From positions 1-16,175 of the forward strand of contig JASBTC010000454.1 of NCBI GenBank assembly GCA_030148625.1: 16,175 bases of DNA, written 5' to 3'. The notes beneath the pieces were generated by a model. The model had not been told where the DNA came from. It did no database searches and was given only the letters and a program-made list of their open reading frames with translations. Both the position numbers and the translations under genes were made by a program. The stretch comes from Sphingobium sp. Its GTDB lineage: Bacteria > Pseudomonadota > Alphaproteobacteria > Sphingomonadales > Sphingomonadaceae. Numbering within the stretch: the stretch's first letter is position 1; each line of letters opens with the position of its first letter. This document shows positions 5,153 to 11,909 of the stretch, in pieces.

Positions 5153-7726
5153 ATGCATCGCAACAGGCACGGCAGCTTTCTTTGGGCCGGGGCGTCGGCC
5201 ATGGCGCTGCTGCTCGCTCCGGTCGCCGTCGGTGCCGCGCCGGGCGATCATGGCACCGCCGCCACCTCCGTTCCGACCGACGCGCTTCGTTCGCCCGGCG
5301 GCGAGCGCGCCGTCTGGCCCAATGAGGAACGCAACGGGCTCTGGCTGGCGGAGCGCGATGCCGCGACCGGCAATTGGAGCGTGCCCAGGATCGCCTTCAC
5401 CATCCGCGGCGGCGTGCGCAATCCGGTCTTTTCGCCAGACGGCAATGCGTTGGCCTTCGAGAATCCGCGCGGCGGCCATGTCACGGGCGGCTATGTCGCG
5501 GCGCGCCAGGCGGACTGGGGCTATATCGCGCTGTTCGATTTCGGCGCCGGCCGCATCGATTATCTGGAACCCGCCTTTGCGCGCGACGTGGACCCGCGCT
5601 GGTCGGCGGACGGCCGCACGATCTCGTTCACGCGCAAGGCGCTCGGGCGTGCCGATACCAGGCTGACGCTACCGCGTCCCGCGGCGGAGCGTCCGGCGTC
5701 GCCGCCCTCGCGCTACCACGGCAGCTTCCCGATCGAGGCAGTGCTGGGCGCGCCGCTCGTCTATCAGCCCCAGGCCTCGGGCGATGGCCGCTCCATCGCC
5801 TATGTTTCGCGTGAGGGACGCAAGCGTGCCATCTATTTCATGCGGCTGGGCGAAGCGCCGCGCACTGCCGCCGTCTATCCCGACGATGATGGCCATGAAT
5901 TGTCCGATGCAGCGCTCAACCGTGACGGCAGCATCCTCGTCTATGCGCGCGGCGGGCCCGCCAACAACAAAGGCGAGATTCCCAATCCGCGCTCGACACC
6001 CGAAGCGCCGTCGCGCCAGATCTGGATGGTCCGCACCGATGGCACGGCGACACCGGAACTGCTGGGTACGGGCGAGGACCTGCAAATCTCACCCGACGAC
6101 GCGCGCATCGTCTGGAGCACCGGACGCGGGCTGATGAGTGCATCGCTTGGCCTCACGCGCGGCGAAGCGGCGCTGCTGCTGCCGGGCACGACCGCCAATC
6201 TTCGCTTCTCGCCCGATGGACGTAGGCTCGCGTTCGAGCGTGCCGGCCATATCGAGCTGTTCGATCTGACGACGCTCGATCGTCGAACCATTTCGAAACC
6301 CGCGGATGCGGTCGATGCCGGCCCTGTCTGGTCGCCCGACGGGCGCAGCGTCGCCTTTCGCCGCACGGTGGGGAAACAGCCGACCTTTCTCGGCATCGGT
6401 TATGAAGGCCCCTATGTTTCGGCCGAACCCTGGTCGATCTGGAGCGTGGATGGCGATGCGGGCGCGCAGAGTGCCGCGCCGCGCCGGCTGTGGCAGGCTC
6501 AGACCGGCATGGGCTCGGCCTTTTACGGGCTGACACAGGATGCGACCAATACCGGCATCCGCGCCGACCAGCTTTTCTGGTCACGAACGGGACGGATCGG
6601 CTTTGTCTGGGAACGTGACGGCTGGCGCCATCTTTATGCGATCCCCGAGCGTGGCGGCGATGCAGTGCTGCTGACGCCGGGCGAGGGCGAAGTGGAATCC
6701 GCCGCGCTCGCCTATGACGGCCGCAGCCTGATCTACAGCCACAATATCGGCGATCTCGATCGGCGCCATCTGTCGTCGGTCGCGTTTGACGGCGGTGCGC
6801 CGCAGGCACTGACCCAGGGCCCCGCCAGCCAATGGGGTGGGACACCGCTGGCGCAGGGCCGGCTCGCCTATATCGATGCAGGCTGGGTCAATCCGCCGCG
6901 CGTGACCGTCCGGGATGCCGATGGCCGCAGCGCCGCATCCGCTTTGCCGGCGATTCCGGCGGACTATCCCGCGCGCGCGATGGTCGAGCCACAGGCGGTG
7001 AGCTTCCCTGGAACCGATGGCGAAACCGCGTTCGGCCAGCTCTTCGTGCCGCGCAAGCCGCGCGGTTGCGGCGTGGTCTATGTCCATGGCGGCATCCGGC
7101 GCCAGATGCTGCTCGGCTATCATTATATGGACGCCTATTCGAACCTGTACGAGATGAACCAGTATTTCGCGGATCGCGGCTGCGCGGTGCTCTCGGTCGA
7201 ATATCGCAGCAGCATCATGCGCGGCCACGCGTTCCGCAATGCGCCCGGCTGGGGCGATGCCGGCGCCAGCGAATATAAGGATGTGCTGGGCGGCGCCAAC
7301 TATCTGAAGTCGCGGGCCGATCTGAAAGTGGGCAAAATCGGCATCTACGGCCTGTCCTGGGGCGGTTACCTGACCGCACAGGCGCTGGCGCGCAATTCGG
7401 ACGTGTTCGCCGTGGGCTTCGACATGGCGGGCGTGCACGATTTCCTGAAAGGCGGATATCCGCATTCGCCGATGGCGCATGCCGGCAAATGGACTTCTCC
7501 CGTCTATATCGCAGCGGGCGACGACGACCGGAACGTCGATTTCAACCAGTCGATCGTGCTTGCCGATCTGCTCCGCGCCAAGCGCCCGGCGGTGAAGATG
7601 GTCGAACGCGTCATCCCCAACGAGACGCACGACATGTACCTGACCTTCGACACGCTGACCGACCTGTACCGCGAGGGCGGTGAGTTCATGCTCGACGAGC
7701 TGATCGGGGCGAAGGGGAAGAAGTGA
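5153..7726 (+). CDS. Exported S9 family peptidase (prolyl oligopeptidase / DPP-IV-like)
   Basis: An 857-residue protein. ATG 5153 is chosen because GGGGGA lies about 6 bases upstream and a signal peptide follows at once (residues 1-28, cut near VGA). The earlier in-frame TTG at 5060 would bury that signal. The N-terminal part holds PD40-type beta-propeller blades with S-P/A-D-G turns at about residues 94, 151, 353 and 394. The C-terminal alpha/beta-hydrolase domain (about 620-857) carries the S9 triad: Ser735 in GLSWGGY, Asp792 in GDDDRNV, and His826 in NETHDMY. YVHGGI supplies the oxyanion-hole strand. S9 enzymes cleave short peptides, often after proline or releasing dipeptides; the propeller limits access to oligopeptides. 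Its position, 126 bases after the CMD-like gene, and its export suggest periplasmic digestion of imported peptides. Acylaminoacyl-peptidase specificity cannot be excluded. Confidence 0.93.
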   Translation: MHRNRHGSFLWAGASAMALLLAPVAVGAAPGDHGTAATSVPTDALRSPGGERAVWPNEERNGLWLAERDAATGNWSVPRIAFTIRGGVRNPVFSPDGNALAFENPRGGHVTGGYVAARQADWGYIALFDFGAGRIDYLEPAFARDVDPRWSADGRTISFTRKALGRADTRLTLPRPAAERPASPPSRYHGSFPIEAVLGAPLVYQPQASGDGRSIAYVSREGRKRAIYFMRLGEAPRTAAVYPDDDGHELSDAALNRDGSILVYARGGPANNKGEIPNPRSTPEAPSRQIWMVRTDGTATPELLGTGEDLQISPDDARIVWSTGRGLMSASLGLTRGEAALLLPGTTANLRFSPDGRRLAFERAGHIELFDLTTLDRRTISKPADAVDAGPVWSPDGRSVAFRRTVGKQPTFLGIGYEGPYVSAEPWSIWSVDGDAGAQSAAPRRLWQAQTGMGSAFYGLTQDATNTGIRADQLFWSRTGRIGFVWERDGWRHLYAIPERGGDAVLLTPGEGEVESAALAYDGRSLIYSHNIGDLDRRHLSSVAFDGGAPQALTQGPASQWGGTPLAQGRLAYIDAGWVNPPRVTVRDADGRSAASALPAIPADYPARAMVEPQAVSFPGTDGETAFGQLFVPRKPRGCGVVYVHGGIRRQMLLGYHYMDAYSNLYEMNQYFADRGCAVLSVEYRSSIMRGHAFRNAPGWGDAGASEYKDVLGGANYLKSRADLKVGKIGIYGLSWGGYLTAQALARNSDVFAVGFDMAGVHDFLKGGYPHSPMAHAGKWTSPVYIAAGDDDRNVDFNQSIVLADLLRAKRPAVKMVERVIPNETHDMYLTFDTLTDLYREGGEFMLDELIGAKGKK

Positions 7727-7782
7727 AGAGCTCGAACGGGCGCGAGCGCAAGCGTCTTATCGTTCGCCTCTGCAACTCGTTG

Positions 7783-7880
7783 TCATTGCGAGGAGCGTAG
7801 CGACGAAGCAATCCAGAGTGTTGATGCATCCCTGGATTGGTTGGCCTGCGGCCGCCTTCGGCCCGCTCCGCTCGCAATGA
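7783..7880. repeat. Palindromic intergenic repeat, CATTGCGAGGAGCG family
   Basis: The ends TCATTGCGAG (7783-7792) and CTCGCAATGA (7871-7880) are perfect inverted repeats, and AATCCAG (7810-7816) pairs with CTGGATT (7832-7838). The right arm is 15 bases longer than the left because it holds extra sequence, with its own small hairpin GGCCG-cctt-CGGCC (7850-7863). Elements of this look are common between genes in sphingomonads, from memory. It lies 56 bases past the S9 stop and may fold on either strand, serving as a terminator or mRNA stabiliser. Confidence 0.75.
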
Positions 7881-7940
7881 CGAAGCGTGCCCGCACCTGC
7901 ACGATCTTTCCACATCCCGCACATCACCGCTCGACCTTGC

Positions 7941-7953
7941 CCTGTCATTCCCG
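7941..7953. repeat. Solitary half-site of the CATCCTGTCATTCCCG repeat family
   Basis: CCTGTCATTCCCG is identical over 13 bases to the left arm of the palindromic repeat at 13223-13320 (bases 13226-13238). No matching right arm is seen before the next gene at 7981. It may be a decayed or partial copy, or chance resemblance. It ends 28 bases before the start of the radical SAM gene. Confidence 0.45.
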
Positions 7954-7980
7954 TCGCGTCGCGGCTGAGGGAGATCGGTA

Positions 7981-9522
7981 ATGCGTATCGTGCTGGTCAA
8001 TGTTCCCCATCCCGCGATCGGTAGCCGTATTCCGCGCGAGCAGCTTCCTCCTCTGGGCTTGCTGAGCGTGGGCGGGCCGCTCATCGACGATGGTCATTGC
8101 GTGACATTGATCGACGGTGAGTTCGGCCCCATGCCGATCGCGGACCTGGCAATGGCGGTCACGCGGCTCGCGCCCGATGCCGTATTGTTCGGCCATTCGG
8201 GTTCGTCATCCGGCCATCCCGTCATCGCGCGGGTCGCGGCGATGGTGGCCCGGGCGCTGCCCGCGGCGCGCATCGTCTATGGCGGCGTTCATCCGACCTA
8301 TTTCTGGCGAGAGGTGCTGCGCGACGAACCCTATGTCCATGCCGTGGTCCGCGGCGAGGGGGAGGAGACGGCGCGCCGGCTGATGCATGCGCTGGAACAT
8401 GGCAAGCCGCTGGACACAATTCCCGGTATCGCCTTTCGCCACGACGGCATGCCCGTCGCGACCCCGGCCGCGCCCGTGATCACCGATCTCGACGCCTATC
8501 GGGTCGGCTGGGAACTGATCGACCATGCGCGCTACAGCTATTGGGGCGGCAAGCGCGCCGTCGTCATCCAGTTCTCACGTGGTTGCCCGCATCTGTGCAC
8601 CTATTGTGGTCAGCGCGGCTTCTGGACGCGCTGGCGCCACCGCGGTCCCGTGAAGCTGGCCGCGGAGGTCGCATATCTGCACCGTGTCCACGGCGTCGAG
8701 GTGTTCAATTTCGCCGATGAGAATCCCAGCGCTGGCCGCAAGCCGTGGCGGGCCTTTCTCGAAGCGCTGATCGCCGAGGATATCAGCGTGACGCTGGTCG
8801 GCTCGACGCGTGCCGACGATATCGTCCGCGATGCCGATATCCTGCATCTGTATAAGAAGGCGGGGTTCGAGCGTTTCCTGCTCGGCATGGAGAATACCGA
8901 CGAAGCGACGCTGAAGCTGATCAGGAAGGGCGGTACTACCACCGCCGATCGAGAGGCGATCCGCCTGCTCCGCCAGCACAATATCCTGTCGATGGCGACC
9001 TGGGTCGCCGGGTTCGGCGACCAGACCGACGCCGATCTGTGGCGTGGGCTGCGCCAGCTCATCTCCTATGATCCGGACCAGATCCAGGCGCTTTACGTAA
9101 CGCCGCATCGCTGGACTCCCTATTACCGTCAGGCAAGGGACCGTCGCGTCGTCCAGCCCGATCGCACCCGCTGGGACTATAAGCATCAGGTGCTGGCGAT
9201 GGAGCGGATGCCGCCATGGCGTCTGTTCCTGTGGGTGAAGGCGATCGAGGCGATCGCCCAGCTCCGCCCGCGTTCGTTGCGCCGCTGGATATGGAATCCC
9301 GATCCGAAGATCCGTCACGCGATCCGGTGGTATTACCGGATGGGCCGGCGCGTCTGGCTCCACGAGATCATTGGTTTCCTGTTCCGCGACGCCCGCAGCG
9401 ACGATGGCCGCACCGTCGAGGATCATTTCGGCGAGACCCAGGACCATGAAGAGGAGGCGTCATCGATCCCCCGGCGTCCGCGCCCTGCATCAGCGGTCAG
9501 CGCGCCGCTTCACTCGACATAG
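7981..9522 (+). CDS. BchE-like cobalamin-binding radical SAM protein
   Basis: A 513-residue cytoplasmic protein starting at ATG 7981, with AGGGAG (7968-7973) seven bases upstream. Residues 1 to about 140 resemble the B12-binding Rossmann domain of this class (MRIVLVN start, IVYGGVHPT near 100, VVRGEGEE). The radical SAM domain follows, with cluster cysteines C202, C206 and C209 in RGCPHLCTYC. Segments such as FADENPS, LGMENTDEATLKLIRKGG and the YDPDQIQALYVTPHRWTP stretch recall BchE, the anaerobic Mg-protoporphyrin IX monomethyl ester cyclase of bacteriochlorophyll synthesis. No other photosynthesis gene is in the window, so that substrate is not assured; close relatives in non-phototrophs are, to my memory, often labelled bchE. 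The tail after about residue 470 is acidic then proline-rich and looks unstructured. The last 13 bases overlap the 3' end of the opposite-strand SRPBCC gene. Confidence 0.88.
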   Translation: MRIVLVNVPHPAIGSRIPREQLPPLGLLSVGGPLIDDGHCVTLIDGEFGPMPIADLAMAVTRLAPDAVLFGHSGSSSGHPVIARVAAMVARALPAARIVYGGVHPTYFWREVLRDEPYVHAVVRGEGEETARRLMHALEHGKPLDTIPGIAFRHDGMPVATPAAPVITDLDAYRVGWELIDHARYSYWGGKRAVVIQFSRGCPHLCTYCGQRGFWTRWRHRGPVKLAAEVAYLHRVHGVEVFNFADENPSAGRKPWRAFLEALIAEDISVTLVGSTRADDIVRDADILHLYKKAGFERFLLGMENTDEATLKLIRKGGTTTADREAIRLLRQHNILSMATWVAGFGDQTDADLWRGLRQLISYDPDQIQALYVTPHRWTPYYRQARDRRVVQPDRTRWDYKHQVLAMERMPPWRLFLWVKAIEAIAQLRPRSLRRWIWNPDPKIRHAIRWYYRMGRRVWLHEIIGFLFRDARSDDGRTVEDHFGETQDHEEEASSIPRRPRPASAVSAPLHST

Positions 9523-9977
9523 GCGGCCAGATTGTCGAGCGTCGAGCTCATCCCTGCCTGATGATCCTCGGGGCTGATGCCATCGGGCACATTCTCGCAT
9601 GCGATGGCGACTTCGGTGCCGCCGGGCACCGGGGCCAAGCTGGTCGTGATCTTCATCGTGCCCGAAAAGGCAGGATCGTCGGAATCGAAGGTGACCAGTT
9701 CGACGACACGCTTGTCCGGCACCAGTTCCGCGAACCGCCCGTCGACGGTGTCGGCATCTTCCGAGCTCTTGCCGTGCGCCGATCCGGGATCGTCATAGGT
9801 CAGCGTCATGCGATAGGTGCCGCCTTCGCGCGCGTCGAAGCTGTCGAACCTGCCCGTCATGCCCGCCGGCGGGCGCCAGGCCATCAGCGCGACTGGATCG
9901 ACAAGCGCGCGCCAGATTGTCTCCGGCGCTGCGCGGATGACGCGCGATGCCCGGTCGATCCGCTGCGGATCAGTCAT
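9510..9977 (-). CDS. SRPBCC / AHSA1 (Aha1 C-terminal-like) domain protein
   Basis: A 155-residue protein from ATG 9977. Its start is inside the end of the DUF899 gene (8-bp overlap, ATG before the upstream TGA), so translation is probably coupled; the ribosome site is weak. The helix-grip start is typical: RASRVIRAAPETIWRALVDP (residues 9-28), then GGTYRMTLTYDDP, and a C-terminal helix DHQAGMSSTLDNLAAYVE. Such proteins have a cavity for hydrophobic ligands; the bacterial AHSA1-type ones are often paired with ArsR-family regulators and have no settled function. No ArsR gene is present here. The stop overlaps the end of the BchE-like gene on the other strand by 13 bases. Confidence 0.9.
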   Translation of the reverse strand: MTDPQRIDRASRVIRAAPETIWRALVDPVALMAWRPPAGMTGRFDSFDAREGGTYRMTLTYDDPGSAHGKSSEDADTVDGRFAELVPDKRVVELVTFDSDDPAFSGTMKITTSLAPVPGGTEVAIACENVPDGISPEDHQAGMSSTLDNLAAYVE

Positions 9978-10671
9978 AGCCGAGCTTCGGATACCAGTCG
10001 GTGCCGCGTCCTTCGGGCGTGGTGTCGAGCAAGGTCCAGAGCGGATCGGGATCAGGCGCGCCGCGTGGATCCTGCCCCGGATCGGCCATGCCACCGCCGA
10101 TCTCGCCGCTCCAGAAATGGCGGATCGAGCCGTCGCGCCGCGTGAAGACGGTATAGCCGGGCATATCGGCATCCTCGGCGCTGACATAGGCGCGCGTGAA
10201 ATCGCCGTCGCCATCCGAATAGACTTTGAGCTGGCGCCAGCCGCGCGCCTCTTTGGCTTCGATCAGCCGTTCGATCGGCGAGCGCGCGACCATCGCCAGC
10301 GCCACGCGCTGCTCGATATCGGGAACCTTGCCTTCCCACGACGCCATCAACGACGTGCACATCGGACAGGGGCGTTCGCGCTGCGGCCCGAACATATAGC
10401 TGTAGACCACCAGCGTATCCTTGTCCCCGAACAGCGCGCTCAACGTCACCGGGCCTTGCTCGCCGACGAAGCGATAATCCTTGGGTACCTTGCCGCCGGC
10501 AGGAAGCCGTCGCCGCTGTTCGGCGACGCGCTCGATATGGCGGCGCAGCTCGATCTCCTCGGCGAGCAGCGCATTGCGCGCCGCGCGATATTCGGCGCTT
10601 TCGTTGGGAAATTGCGCCGGGTTGCGCGCTGCCAGCTCTCTGGCCGGGATCAGGGAAGGTTCTGCCGACAT
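9970..10671 (-). CDS. DUF899 family thioredoxin-like protein
   Basis: A 233-residue protein. Two ATGs are adjacent (10674 and 10671); 10671 is preferred because AGGAG (10682-10678 on this strand) is six bases upstream of it but only three from the other. The fold is thioredoxin-like: TLVVYSYMFG strand, then a CPMC active-site-like motif (residues 102-105), and later a GYTVFTRRDGSIRHFWSGE strand pair. The family (COG4312) is predicted to be a dithiol oxidoreductase but its substrates are unknown. It is the first gene of a two-gene unit with the SRPBCC protein, a pairing seen elsewhere among ArsR-controlled genes. An operator-like palindrome lies in its promoter. No signal peptide, so cytoplasmic. 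Confidence 0.9.
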   Translation of the reverse strand: MSAEPSLIPARELAARNPAQFPNESAEYRAARNALLAEEIELRRHIERVAEQRRRLPAGGKVPKDYRFVGEQGPVTLSALFGDKDTLVVYSYMFGPQRERPCPMCTSLMASWEGKVPDIEQRVALAMVARSPIERLIEAKEARGWRQLKVYSDGDGDFTRAYVSAEDADMPGYTVFTRRDGSIRHFWSGEIGGGMADPGQDPRGAPDPDPLWTLLDTTPEGRGTDWYPKLGYD

Positions 10672-10701
10672 CATCCGCTCCTACGGCTCATTCTGATAAT
10701 A

Positions 10702-10731
10702 GTTGATATCAACGTGATTTTTCGCTGTCAA
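10702..10731 (-). promoter_or_regulatory. Promoter with operator-like palindrome for the DUF899-SRPBCC operon
   Basis: On the minus strand a perfect -35 TTGACA (10731-10726) is followed, after 17 bases, by a -10-like TATCAA (10708-10703). The perfect 12-bp palindrome GTTGATATCAAC (10702-10713) covers that -10. ArsR-type repressors bind AT-centred palindromes of similar look, and AHSA1 genes are often under ArsR control. The regulator would have to be encoded elsewhere. Confidence 0.55.
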
Positions 10732-10811
10732 AGTACAGCACCGATCTTTCGATGATCGGGTGCCTTTCCCCGCAATGGATCGAGAATGGAGATTGTTCCG
10801 TTTGAGATCGC

Positions 10812-10849
10812 CGCAAGGGATTGTTTATCGGTCGCTGTCATCCCTTGCG
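10812..10849. other. 10-bp perfect inverted repeat upstream of the unknown membrane-anchored gene
   Basis: CGCAAGGGAT (10812-10821) and ATCCCTTGCG (10840-10849) are perfect complements separated by 18 bases. It lies 54 bases before GTG 10904. No T-run follows on the plus strand. It could be a DNA operator (two half-sites about two and a half turns apart) or a leader hairpin. Confidence 0.5.
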
Positions 10850-10903
10850 TCCGGTTGTGATTGCCGGGGGTCGGTAGCTGGCAGAGCCGGTGGGGAGCGC
10901 GTT

Positions 10904-11824
10904 GTGATTTTCGGAATGGGGGTTGGGGCACTGTCGATATTGGCTGTGCTCGGTTTCGTCGTGATTGTGCTCGGCGGCCTGGCGGCGCTCTATCTCAAGG
11001 ACGCGATCGACGTTCGCGTGGCCGGACCGAGGGTATCGCGCCATGCATTGGAGGAGGTCCGGAACCGTTATCGAACCTCGATCTTTCTCGCTGCCCAGGA
11101 ACTGGGCGATCGTCTTTACAGCCTGTCGCGCGACGACAGGGATCCGGCCGAAAGGCTGGCAGGGTATGAATTGCTCAGGGCGGATTTCGTCCGCGAGCCG
11201 CAGGCCGCGACTGGCCCGCATCATCATCAATATCGCTTCGCCAGCAGCATCTATCGCTTCTGCGCGCTTTTCGGCTGGCTGGAACTTTATCGACGCGATC
11301 TGGCGGCGATCGGCGTGCAATCGCCGGATGGCGACGACCCATTGGAGAGCTGCCTCGGAAATATCCGCGACGCGATCTCCGGTGATTCGATCAACCAGCA
11401 TCGTCTTGCGGAGGATTGGCGCGATTGCGTGATCCGGCGCGAGGAATTGCAGGCGATCGGCCATCGCATGATGGCGCAGGGCGCCGATCCGGGCGTCGTC
11501 GATTTCGGCAGCTTCTTCGATACGGTGCGCCGCGATCCGGACGGTAAGGGCGAGGGGCGCTGGTTCATCCAGGCCGCCGGCCTTTTCGACATGCTCGGTC
11601 GCCGGCAGGATTTCAGGCTGGCCCGGATGAAGATGCTCGTCATATTCCTGACCGACCTGATGGAATTGCTGCAGCCAGGGCGCATCGATCGCCGGCATAT
11701 CCGCACCGCGCTCGATTATCTCGGCACGATGGACGGTCTGGCGGGCGGTCCGGCATGGCGATCGGGCGACGGCCGGGTGGCGGATGTCGAGACGCGCCTG
11801 CTTGGGTCGGTCGGGGCCGCCTGA
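10904..11824 (+). CDS. Membrane-anchored protein of unknown function
   Basis: A 306-residue protein I do not recognise. GTG 10904 is chosen because GGGGAG (10892-10897) is six bases upstream; earlier in-frame starts (from 10760) would add a stretch that runs through the inverted repeat at 10812 and lacks family-like sequence. One strong membrane helix sits at about residues 6-31 (GVGALSILAVLGFVVIVLGG within it), followed by a soluble, mostly helical, charged domain rich in Arg, Asp and aromatic residues. A DSINQHRLAEDWRDC segment (about 160-174) and a FLTDLMELL segment near 245-255 stand out, but no enzymatic motif is visible. With no signal-cleavage site the helix is probably a signal anchor; orientation is uncertain. 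Base composition matches its neighbours. It is divergent from the DUF899 operon and 85 bases before the PLP-enzyme gene, which might be cotranscribed. Confidence 0.75.
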   Translation: MIFGMGVGALSILAVLGFVVIVLGGLAALYLKDAIDVRVAGPRVSRHALEEVRNRYRTSIFLAAQELGDRLYSLSRDDRDPAERLAGYELLRADFVREPQAATGPHHHQYRFASSIYRFCALFGWLELYRRDLAAIGVQSPDGDDPLESCLGNIRDAISGDSINQHRLAEDWRDCVIRREELQAIGHRMMAQGADPGVVDFGSFFDTVRRDPDGKGEGRWFIQAAGLFDMLGRRQDFRLARMKMLVIFLTDLMELLQPGRIDRRHIRTALDYLGTMDGLAGGPAWRSGDGRVADVETRLLGSVGAA

Positions 11825-11856
11825 TCATCGTTCACGCTTTGGCGTTCCGCCTCTGG

Positions 11857-11888
11857 CGCTCCGTCGAATCTCCCATTAACCCGGAGCG
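11857..11888 (+). other. Possible leader stem upstream of the sulfhydrylase-type gene
   Basis: CGCTCCG (11857-11863) and CGGAGCG (11882-11888) form a 7-bp stem with an 18-base loop, ending 6 bases before the ribosome site GAAGGAG (11895-11901). A smaller GGCG-ttc-CGCC hairpin (11841-11851) precedes it. I could not match the region to a known SAM or SAH riboswitch. Confidence 0.3.
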
Positions 11889-11909
11889 ATCAAAGAAGGA
11901 GAATGGCTG

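Noticed and set aside
11825..11909. SAM-II or SAM/SAH riboswitch upstream of the sulfhydrylase-type gene
   Set aside because: I could not align the leader with the conserved core of either class; reported only as possible stems.
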